Assembly (NCBI GenBank): GCA_018056275.1
Contig: JAGPFW010000042.1
Coordinates: forward strand, 1 to 5,921
Direction: 5' to 3'
DNA length: 5,921 nt
Source of the DNA: Patescibacteria group bacterium
GTDB taxonomy: Bacteria > Patescibacteriota > WWE3 > UBA101185 > UBA10185
This document shows, piece by piece, positions 1 through 5,687 of the stretch (within the stretch, counting starts at the first letter, position 1; the number at the start of each line of letters is the position of its first letter). Made by a program: the position numbers and the translations under genes. Under the pieces are notes generated by a model. That model saw only the letters and a list, made by a program, of their open reading frames with translations, had not been told where the DNA came from and did not search any database.

Positions 1-390
1 CACATACCTAGCGGGCTTTGGAGGTGTATAAGAAGGGCATTTAAACGGGTTAGTTTCCTCGCAGGGAGGTACATTTTCTTCCACATGAACCACTTCCCAG
101 TTGCTATCTAACCAAATTATCTTTAGGGGTATTTTTGTTTTGTACATCCAAATGGAGTAATGGCCTTCTTTGGGGAAAATAAAGATCATCCCTTCGTTTT
201 CTGGTAAAAAATCTCTTTCCATAAGGCCTTTTTCCCTTTTTTGTGGGGTATCAGCAATCTCTAGTTTGTATTCTTTTTTGTCTATGAGAAGGGTTTTGTA
301 TTTGGTTTTAGAGCGTCCCCCCATACCGATGAAAACCCCAATTCCAATAATTACCAAAATCGGAAGTATTTTTTGGATTTTTTTCTTCAT
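1..390 (-). CDS. DUF192 family exported or membrane-anchored protein (C-terminus beyond the window)
   Basis: The minus-strand frame is open from the ATG at 390 to the window edge, giving 130 residues without a stop; the end of the gene lies outside. Residues 5-23 are a hydrophobic segment after a Lys-rich start (MKKKIQK), which fits a signal peptide or membrane anchor, so the rest should face outside the membrane. The remainder matches the DUF192 family (PF02643) pattern: EIADTPQKREKGLMERD at 44-60, LPENEGMIFIFP at 62-73, W81-M82 before KIPLKIIWLD at 86-95, and ENVPPC at 105-110 with a second Cys at 118 before PPKPARYV at 123-130. The order and spacing are typical of the family; only the last conserved strands are missing. 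The biochemical function of DUF192 proteins is not established. No Shine-Dalgarno sequence precedes the start. The gene is divergent from the helicase gene. Confidence 0.9.
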   Translation of the reverse strand, partial: MKKKIQKILPILVIIGIGVFIGMGGRSKTKYKTLLIDKKEYKLEIADTPQKREKGLMERDFLPENEGMIFIFPKEGHYSIWMYKTKIPLKIIWLDSNWEVVHVEENVPPCEETNPFKCPSYTPPKPARYV

Positions 391-456
391 ATTAATAATG
401 TGAGTTTATCAGGTTCCCAGTTACTTCGCATTTTGCTGTGTTAATATATCTCTTGT
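391..456. promoter_or_regulatory. Divergent promoter gap between the DUF192 gene and the helicase gene
   Basis: This 66-bp gap must hold promoters for both flanking genes. For the helicase, TAATAT at 442-447 preceded by TG at 439-440 resembles an extended -10 element; the overlapping TATATC at 445-450 is an alternative. The ATG follows at 457, only 6-9 nt downstream of either, and an in-frame TAA at 442-444 rules out an earlier start. No convincing -35 is present. On the minus strand the DUF192 side reads TGATAAACT, a weak extended -10 candidate 12 nt before the ATG. Neither start has a purine-rich Shine-Dalgarno sequence. The -10 calls are by eye. Confidence 0.45.
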
Positions 457-2400
457 ATGGTTCCCCTTTTTGACCAACTCAACCCCCAACAAATATCCGC
501 TGTGTCCCACCAGAAAGGCCCCGCTCTAGTTGTTGCTGGCCCAGGTAGCGGAAAAACCCGAGTTCTTACCCACAGAGTAGCTTATTTAATAGAATATTTC
601 GGTATTCCTCAAGATCAAATACTAACCGTAACCTTTACCAACAAAGCAGCCGAAGAGATAAAAGAACGAGTCTCTCTTCTTTTGGAGGCAACCAAAAAAC
701 CCTCTTGGAGTGGAACCTTTCATTCCATTAGTTCTCGCATTTTAAGAAGGGATGGAAAATACATTGGAATAGCTCCAGACTTTGTGATTTATGATTCGGC
801 TGACCAGCTTTCGCTCATAAAAGGCATTATTCGTGATTATGGGATAGACTCCAAAAAAATAAAGCCCCAAGCTGTTTTAAATTCTATTTCCAGCGCCAAA
901 ACGGAGCTAGTAACTCCCAAAGAATATACCGAAATAGCAGCAGGATACTTTCCAAGAACGGTGGCAAAAGTATATTTTGAATATCAAAACAGGCTAAAAA
1001 AGAATAATGCTTTGGATTTTGACGACTTGTTAATGGAGTTGGTGCATTTATTTATGGAAAATCCCCAAGTCCTTCAAAAATATCAAAATTTTTTTCAGCA
1101 TATTTTAGTGGATGAGTATCAGGACACTAATAAAGCACAATATACAATTGCTCGCTTACTTTCTGACCGTCATAAAAATTTGTATGTTGTGGGAGATATG
1201 TCCCAGGCAATTTACAGTTTTAGGGGAGCGGATTACAGGAACATTTTAAACTTTCAAAGAGATTATGAGGGTGCCGCAATTTACAATTTGGAGAAAAACT
1301 ATAGATCCACGCAAAACATTTTAGATGCAGCAAAAAGTGTGATTAAAAATAATTCTTCGCACATTCCTTTGGAGTTGTGGACAGAAAATGGCGCAGGTGA
1401 AAAATTGGTGGTACATACAGCAAATTCGGAAAAGGACGAGGCAAATTTTGTAATTTCTCGTATTGAAGAAGCCTTGCTCAAAGGTTATTCTCACAAGGAT
1501 ATAGCCGTTTTATACAGAACAAATGCGCAATCTAGGAATATAGAAGAGGCTTTAATAAAAAGTAGTATCCCTTACAAGATTATTGGTGGGTTTAGATTCT
1601 ATGCTCGTAAAGAGGTAAAAGATGCGGTTTCTTTTTTGCGAGTTTTATATAACCCAAAAGACTCTGTTTCTTGGGAAAGAATTATAAATGTTCCTCCAAG
1701 AGGAATTGGGAAAAAGTCGCAAGAGGCTTTGCAAAATTCGGGATGGGATGTGGCGCAAATAGAAGAAAAGACAAAATTACCTCTGGGCGTATGGATAAAA
1801 AAAGTGCCTGAACTTTCTCCATTGGAGCTTTTAGATTTGGTTTTGGAAAAGACCGGTTATTTAGCATGGCTAGAGGATGGCAGTGAGGAAGCAAAAGATA
1901 GATTAGAAAATCTGATGGAATTGCGCTCTGTGGCAGGCCTATTTGGGGATTTGGCTGAGTTTTTGGAAAATGTATCGTTGATAGAAAGCGCAGATAAGCC
2001 AAACGCATTTGATACTGATGCGGTGACCTTGATGACAATTCATGCCTCCAAGGGTTTGGAATTTCCCGTAGTTTTTTTGGTGGGCATGGAGGAAGGCCTT
2101 TTTCCGCATAGCCAGTCTATGCTTGAGGAGGGGGAAATTGAAGAGGAAAGACGCCTTTGTTATGTTGCTTTAACTAGGGCTAAGAAAAAGGTGTATTTAA
2201 CAAACACTAGATGCCGGCTTTTGTTTGGAAGTACTCAGTCCAATATGCCTAGTAGGTTTTTGGCGGAAATTGGGGAGGACTTGATTGAGTTTAGTGGAGA
2301 GTGCGGGGATCCGGTTACCAGAAAGCCGAATTCTTTTTCTACTGAACTGGACAATTTTTTGGATGGGTTGGATTATGATAGGAATGACTTTAGCTGGTAG
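457..2400 (+). CDS. uvrD: UvrD/PcrA-type superfamily 1A 3'-5' DNA helicase
   Basis: An ATP-driven single-stranded DNA translocase and helicase of the UvrD/PcrA/Rep family, which acts in the cytoplasm in excision repair, removal of protein roadblocks and fork restart. The 647 residues carry the full motif set in order: Q-motif LNPQQ (8-12), Walker A AGPGSGKT (27-34), motif Ia TFTNKAA (59-65), Walker B DEYQDTN (219-225), motif III VVGDMSQAIYSFRGAD (244-259), motif IV NYRSTQNI (281-288), GGFRFYARKEVKDA (377-390), motif V TIHASKGLEF (527-536) and motif VI EEERRLCYVALTRA (562-575). Catalytic residues are intact, so it should be active. The start is forced: an in-frame stop lies 13 nt upstream and the next Met is residue 193. 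It is shorter than typical members of about 720-750 residues. The 2B region looks compact, and the protein stops about 70 residues after motif VI without an obvious Tudor-like C-terminal domain. Whether it is the UvrD or PcrA orthologue cannot be decided here. Confidence 0.97.
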   Translation: MVPLFDQLNPQQISAVSHQKGPALVVAGPGSGKTRVLTHRVAYLIEYFGIPQDQILTVTFTNKAAEEIKERVSLLLEATKKPSWSGTFHSISSRILRRDGKYIGIAPDFVIYDSADQLSLIKGIIRDYGIDSKKIKPQAVLNSISSAKTELVTPKEYTEIAAGYFPRTVAKVYFEYQNRLKKNNALDFDDLLMELVHLFMENPQVLQKYQNFFQHILVDEYQDTNKAQYTIARLLSDRHKNLYVVGDMSQAIYSFRGADYRNILNFQRDYEGAAIYNLEKNYRSTQNILDAAKSVIKNNSSHIPLELWTENGAGEKLVVHTANSEKDEANFVISRIEEALLKGYSHKDIAVLYRTNAQSRNIEEALIKSSIPYKIIGGFRFYARKEVKDAVSFLRVLYNPKDSVSWERIINVPPRGIGKKSQEALQNSGWDVAQIEEKTKLPLGVWIKKVPELSPLELLDLVLEKTGYLAWLEDGSEEAKDRLENLMELRSVAGLFGDLAEFLENVSLIESADKPNAFDTDAVTLMTIHASKGLEFPVVFLVGMEEGLFPHSQSMLEEGEIEEERRLCYVALTRAKKKVYLTNTRCRLLFGSTQSNMPSRFLAEIGEDLIEFSGECGDPVTRKPNSFSTELDNFLDGLDYDRNDFSW

Positions 2401-2447
2401 GGGTTTTGGTAGGGAAATTATCCTCATTCAATTCTTGTTAATCTGAG

Positions 2448-2464
2448 TTTGCTACAATATATCC
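2448..2464 (+). promoter_or_regulatory. Extended -10 promoter directly before rsmA
   Basis: TG at 2450-2451, one base, then TACAAT at 2453-2458 forms an extended -10 element matching TATAAT at five of six positions. Only ATATCC separates it from the ATG at 2465, so transcription starting at the usual distance would begin at or within a base or two of the start codon. No good -35 is visible at 16-18 bp, which is tolerable for an extended -10. The element lies in the 64-bp gap after the helicase gene, so rsmA can be expressed independently of it. No terminator is evident in that gap. Confidence 0.55.
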
Positions 2465-3253
2465 ATGCCAAACACCATGTATAAACCCAACAAATCCCTT
2501 GGTCAAAACTTTATGCTTAGTGACGAAATTGCTTCTTATATGGTGTATTCTCTCAATCTTGTTTCTCTTGATACGGTTGTGGAAATTGGAGCTGGGCTTG
2601 GTGCTGTCACACAAAAACTTTCGGAAAATCTCTTTGATGTAGGTTCCAGAATTTACGCTGTGGAAATTGATGAGAGATTTATTCCCAAATTGGAAGAAAT
2701 GTTTAGAGAAACACTTAATGTTACAGTAATTACTGCGGACATTTTGGAATGGTTGCCCCAACAGACTTTTGAAAAGCCCTACAAAGTTTTGGGATCTTTG
2801 CCTTATTACATAACATCCCCAATTTTGCATATGTTGGTTAAGCTTTACCAAAGACCAGAGAAAGCGGTTCTACTAATTCAAAAGGAAGTGGCCGAAAATC
2901 TTGTAGAAAAAGCTCCCAAGGCTTCTTACATTTCTACTTTTTTGCAAACTTTTTTTGAAATAACTTATTTAAAAACTGTTCCAAAGGATGTTTTTACACC
3001 TGTGCCAAAAGTGGATGGGGCTGTTGTTTCTTTGGAGAAGAAGCTTACGGATGGGGCTTTTGCGGATCTACAAGTTGTAGAAAAATATGAAAGATTTTTG
3101 CATAAAGGTTTTTCTCATCCAAGGAAAATGTTAAATAAGACTTTTTCAAAGGAAGAGTTGTCAAAAGCGGGAATAGATGGAAATTTGCGCCCTCATGATT
3201 TGGATACTTCTGTTTGGGTGGATATGTTCAAAAAGCTAGAAATGAGTCTTTAA
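2465..3253 (+). CDS. rsmA: 16S rRNA (adenine(1518)-N6/adenine(1519)-N6)-dimethyltransferase RsmA (KsgA)
   Basis: Uses S-adenosylmethionine to dimethylate two adjacent adenines in the 3'-terminal hairpin of 16S rRNA, a late checkpoint of small-subunit assembly. The 262 residues match the usual family length. Visible signatures are KSLGQNF (10-16), the SAM-binding motif I VVEIGAGLGAVT (38-49), the acidic ribose contact AVEID (65-69), ADI (91-93), the target-adenine motif SLPYYITSP (111-119), PKVDGAVV (181-188) and FSHPRKML (216-223). The common NLPY motif has Ser111 in place of Asn; the rest is conserved. An in-frame TGA at 2444-2446 leaves Met1 (2465) or Met5 (2477) as possible starts. I prefer 2465 because a -10 element ends 6 nt before it; starting at Met5 would still keep the LGQNF motif. 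There is no Shine-Dalgarno sequence. The gene is convergent with the unknown gene downstream. Confidence 0.97.
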   Translation: MPNTMYKPNKSLGQNFMLSDEIASYMVYSLNLVSLDTVVEIGAGLGAVTQKLSENLFDVGSRIYAVEIDERFIPKLEEMFRETLNVTVITADILEWLPQQTFEKPYKVLGSLPYYITSPILHMLVKLYQRPEKAVLLIQKEVAENLVEKAPKASYISTFLQTFFEITYLKTVPKDVFTPVPKVDGAVVSLEKKLTDGAFADLQVVEKYERFLHKGFSHPRKMLNKTFSKEELSKAGIDGNLRPHDLDTSVWVDMFKKLEMSL

Positions 3254-3272
3254 TTTTACTAACCAGTACTAA

Positions 3273-3381
3273 GGGAGGGGTTTAAGGATTATTTGGGGTA
3301 TTTGCAGGTATAGGCAAAGTCCAGGGGATGCTCCCTAACAATACTTTGGGGGGCACCCCCGGAACGGGAAAACCCATCTCC
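3273..3381. ncRNA. Candidate structured RNA element in the convergent intergenic gap (strand unresolved)
   Basis: The 226-bp gap 3254-3479 has no recognisable protein gene. This part is about 53% G+C by hand count, against about 40% in the helicase gene, and is dense in complementary segments. An outer stem can form between GGAG-GGGTTT (3274-3283) and AAACCC-AT-CTCC (3370-3381), ten pairs with a two-base bulge. Inside it, CAAAGT (3315-3320) pairs with ACTTTG (3343-3348) and encloses the hairpin AGGGG/TCCCT (3323-3327 with 3332-3336, loop ATGC). GGGGG (3348-3352) pairs with CCCCC (3356-3360) around a three-base loop, and TTTGC (3301-3305) can pair with GCAAA (3314-3318). Some of these pairings share bases, so they are alternatives. 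No U-tract follows on either strand, so a classical intrinsic terminator is not supported. It matches no RNA family I recognise. A minus-strand promoter just to the right suggests leftward transcription; a termination or processing role for the convergent genes is also possible. Confidence 0.35.
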
Positions 3382-3398
3382 TGATTCTCCTTGAGTTT

Positions 3399-3427
3399 AA
3401 TCTATAAGATATTTATGCGGGAGTCAA
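3399..3427 (-). promoter_or_regulatory. Sigma70-type promoter reading leftwards into the structured region
   Basis: On the minus strand, TTGACT (3422-3427) matches the -35 consensus at five of six positions. It is followed after exactly 17 bp by TAGATT (3399-3404), which matches the -10 consensus at four of six. The predicted start is near 3392, just before the purine-rich AAGGAG. This is the best -35/-10 pair I found in the window, and it lies downstream of the unknown minus-strand gene and antisense to the end of the rsmA transcript. A chance match in AT-rich intergenic DNA remains possible. Confidence 0.4.
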
Positions 3428-3479
3428 CTTTATTCAATTCCTTATTTAGGGCTCTTTATTTTTGTCTAATTTGGGTTTA

Positions 3480-4976
3480 TCAATCGGAACTAAGAATTGC
3501 GTTTGCTCTCTTCTCAATTTCCTTGAGTATATAAGTCTCCTGTTCCTGTCCCTGTTCTCTACAGATGTCCCCAGCCTTTCCAGCTATTTTCTCAACTAAG
3601 CGGATCGGGTAATACTCTTGGATATTAGCAAGCCCACCCTCTCCAAATGCTTCAATAAACTTATCTATAAGCTGTTTTAGAGGTGGGGCAAGTTCTGTTG
3701 GTGTACCTCCTTCTTTAGCTACTGTCAAGATATGTTCTATCTCTTGTAGAGCCTTATATTCGCCTCTACTGAGCTCCATTTGAATTGCATCTATATCGCT
3801 TAACGCTTTATTAATTTCTTCTGTAAGCCATTCATTCTTTGTAGGAAGCGTCCCAAAATATTCAACTATTTGATGTAGTCCCCCTAGTATTTCTAAGTCG
3901 CCCAGTAGTTTGTAAGTTCCATGTCTCTCACCATAGTTGACATATTCCCCTGCGACCATTGCTGCTATAATTTCCGGACTGAATCTTGTTGCCAAAAACG
4001 CTAAATTAAAGGCATGATATGCTCTTCCTACCTGGTTTTGCAGGGAAAAGTCATAGAAGATAGTATCTACCGTAGAGGGTCCTTTTGCTTGTTCATGTAA
4101 TCGTGTAAGTACACTTTCGGGTGACATTTTTCGCGGGTCCCTCACGCTATCCCTTGGTAGTTTGTCCCATGGTGTATATGCACTAAATTCATCTTTTATA
4201 TGTTCTGCAAAATCTATGGATGTTTCTGTTGGATTTGGGGTTTCTCTACATGCATGTCTGAGCCCTTTGTAAGTTAAACTTAGGGCTTCGACCAAATCTC
4301 CTTGTGTAAGTTCCAAAGCTCTCTTAAATAATTCAGCAGAACCTATCTTTGGGTTATCTCCTGTAAAATATTCCTCAACAAACAAAACTTTTGAATCAGA
4401 AGAGTGCCTCTGCATCACTGATCCTAATTGCGCATCTATTATGTCCATATATAATTCCTTAAAACAGGGCAATACTCTTATTAGTGAAATGGCGTTTTCC
4501 GTATCCCCGTCTGCAATAAAAGCTTTGACCCTTTTATAAGTAGAATTACCATAGGCATCTTCCTCCTTTAATTGTCGTGCAAACTCTTGAGTATCCACTC
4601 TATACTGGGGTAACGCCACATACACGGTTTGTCCAGTCTCTTGTATATATGAACTAATACCTTCTTTCAATATATCTAGGAAAGGTCTTTGCTCGGGATT
4701 CCTTTCAAATTCTACCCCAGGAGGACAATGTCTCTCCATGTTTGCCCTAACATAAGCACGAGTAATTGTAGTTAATCCCCATATGGTGACTTCGTATGCC
4801 CTTCGTATTCTTTCTTCATCCGCTTTTTCTGATTGGTCAACCAAGAAATCCAAGAACATCTCCACATTTCTAGTTCCCTGTCTGATTGCTTCGGTTACAA
4901 TTCGTTCTTTTAAAGAAGAAGGTTCTTTCTCTGGGGCTTTTTCATCAGATTCTTGGGGCAGTTCGTTTTCCCTCAT
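3480..4976 (-). CDS. Unassigned 498-residue protein, probably cytoplasmic and mostly helical
   Basis: I do not recognise this protein. The frame is long and uninterrupted, and its coding strand is G-rich over C as expected of real genes here, so it is very likely expressed. There is no signal peptide or hydrophobic segment long enough to span a membrane. Residues 1-25 are rich in Glu, Lys, Pro and Ser and look disordered; the rest has alternating charged and hydrophobic residues typical of helices. A segment at 148-184 (KRVKAFIADGDTENAISLIRVLP onward) resembles one unit of a helical-repeat protein, but I cannot show a true repeat. Four Cys (84, 171, 243, 472) are scattered, not in a metal-binding pattern. 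No nucleotide-binding or nuclease motif is evident. The start at 4976 is supported by TATACT ending 7 nt upstream. It ends in two adjacent in-frame stops, TGA then TAA. It sits between rsmA and nth with no functional link visible; it could be lineage-specific or acquired. Confidence 0.85.
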   Translation of the reverse strand: MRENELPQESDEKAPEKEPSSLKERIVTEAIRQGTRNVEMFLDFLVDQSEKADEERIRRAYEVTIWGLTTITRAYVRANMERHCPPGVEFERNPEQRPFLDILKEGISSYIQETGQTVYVALPQYRVDTQEFARQLKEEDAYGNSTYKRVKAFIADGDTENAISLIRVLPCFKELYMDIIDAQLGSVMQRHSSDSKVLFVEEYFTGDNPKIGSAELFKRALELTQGDLVEALSLTYKGLRHACRETPNPTETSIDFAEHIKDEFSAYTPWDKLPRDSVRDPRKMSPESVLTRLHEQAKGPSTVDTIFYDFSLQNQVGRAYHAFNLAFLATRFSPEIIAAMVAGEYVNYGERHGTYKLLGDLEILGGLHQIVEYFGTLPTKNEWLTEEINKALSDIDAIQMELSRGEYKALQEIEHILTVAKEGGTPTELAPPLKQLIDKFIEAFGEGGLANIQEYYPIRLVEKIAGKAGDICREQGQEQETYILKEIEKRANAILSSD

Positions 4977-5007
4977 AAGATTTAGTATATAATATTATTG
5001 AGTTCAA
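4977..5007. promoter_or_regulatory. 31-bp divergent promoter between the unknown gene and nth
   Basis: Two start codons face away from each other across only 31 bp. For nth, a perfect TATAAT lies at 4988-4993, 14 nt before the ATG, and an alternative TATTAT lies at 4993-4998, 9 nt before it. For the minus-strand gene, TATACT (4984-4989) lies 7 nt before its ATG. The two elements overlap by two bases, and any -35 region must fall inside the opposite gene. The 10-bp palindrome ATAATATTAT (4989-4998) sits in the middle; it may be an operator or simply symmetrical AT-rich DNA. Neither gene has a Shine-Dalgarno sequence here. Confidence 0.55.
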
Positions 5008-5640
5008 ATGCATGATAAAAAACAACAAGCACTTACTGTTGCACAAACCTTGCAGGCACAATATCCATCCCCTAAGACTGAGCTTATCTATAAAAACGAG
5101 ATGCAGCTCGTTATCGCAGTTATGCTTTCTGCTCAAACCACAGACAAAAAGGTAAACCAAGTTACGGAAAAACTCTTTAAAAAGTATACCTCTTGGGATG
5201 ACTTTGCCAACGCAGAAATATCTTTGTTGGAGAAAGATATTCATGGTGTTAATTTTTATAAAACAAAAGCAATAAGGATAAAAGAAACTGCGAATAAAAT
5301 TTTGCAGAGTTTTTGTGGAAAAGTGCCTCAAAAAATGGAAGATTTGTTAATACTCCCTGGAATTGCAAGAAAATCTGCCAATGTGATTTTGCAAGAACTT
5401 TGGGATATTGCTGAAGGAATAGTTGTAGACACTCATGTAACTAGGGTTAGTAATAAACTGGGTTTGGTTACAACAAAGGATGCTCAAAAGATAGAAAAGG
5501 AACTTATGAATTTGCTTCCCTCAAAATACTGGAGGAACTTTTCTGGGGCTATGGTTTTGCATGGAAGATATGTTTGCGTGGCTAATAGGCCAAAATGTAG
5601 CGAATGTTGTTTAAACGCAATCTGCCCAAGTAGGGAGTAG
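5008..5640 (+). CDS. nth: Endonuclease III (DNA glycosylase/AP lyase) with an iron-sulfur cluster
   Basis: A base-excision repair enzyme that removes oxidised pyrimidines and cleaves the resulting abasic site by beta-elimination. The 210 residues equal the usual bacterial length. Visible signatures are LSAQTTD (40-46); the helix-hairpin-helix LPGIARKSANVIL (116-128), containing the predicted catalytic lysine Lys122; VVDTHVTRVSNKLGL (139-153), with the catalytic aspartate Asp141; and the C-terminal cluster motif C-X6-C-X2-C-X5-C formed by Cys190, 197, 200 and 206, with an extra Cys at 201. The second Gly of the hairpin (usual LPGVG) is Ala120, a mild change. An in-frame TGA at 4999-5001 leaves the ATG at 5008 as the only reasonable start. 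The gene ends with TAG, 47 bp from the stop of the convergent cupredoxin-like gene, and no clear terminator is seen between them. Confidence 0.97.
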   Translation: MHDKKQQALTVAQTLQAQYPSPKTELIYKNEMQLVIAVMLSAQTTDKKVNQVTEKLFKKYTSWDDFANAEISLLEKDIHGVNFYKTKAIRIKETANKILQSFCGKVPQKMEDLLILPGIARKSANVILQELWDIAEGIVVDTHVTRVSNKLGLVTTKDAQKIEKELMNLLPSKYWRNFSGAMVLHGRYVCVANRPKCSECCLNAICPSRE

Positions 5641-5687
5641 GTCTGGATTGTATCTCCAAGATAAACTTAGAGAACCCCCCTAATTAT

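Noticed and set aside
170..403. Plus-strand frame of 77 codons.
   Set aside because: It lies almost wholly antisense to the DUF192 gene, whose minus-strand product has clear family motifs; the plus-strand peptide is Phe/Ile/Ser-rich with no family pattern.
1682..2038. Minus-strand frame of 118 codons inside the helicase gene.
   Set aside because: It is antisense to the helicase 2B region; the plus strand is clearly coding up to motif V.
2438..2851. Minus-strand frame of 137 codons over the first half of rsmA.
   Set aside because: It is a shadow of rsmA: the plus strand carries all RsmA motifs there, and the antisense peptide has no motif or plausible start signal.
3311..3336. AAAGTCC followed by a hairpin, recalling the 5' conserved part of bacterial RNase P RNA.
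   Set aside because: The match is only seven bases; the rest of the RNase P core is absent and the gap is too short to hold the whole RNA.
3348..3360. GGGGG/CCCCC hairpin as an intrinsic terminator for rsmA.
   Set aside because: The stem is short with a three-base loop and no run of T follows it on either strand, so a standard Rho-independent terminator is not supported.
3254..3479. tRNA, CRISPR repeats or insertion-sequence ends in the convergent gap.
   Set aside because: No cloverleaf with a T-loop GTTCRA pattern, no regularly spaced direct repeats, and no transposase fragment with flanking inverted repeats could be seen.
4945..5331. Minus-strand frame of 128 codons overlapping the start of nth.
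   Set aside because: It is antisense to well-conserved nth coding sequence, overlaps the start of the unknown gene in another frame, and its product is Phe/Cys-rich without a recognisable motif.
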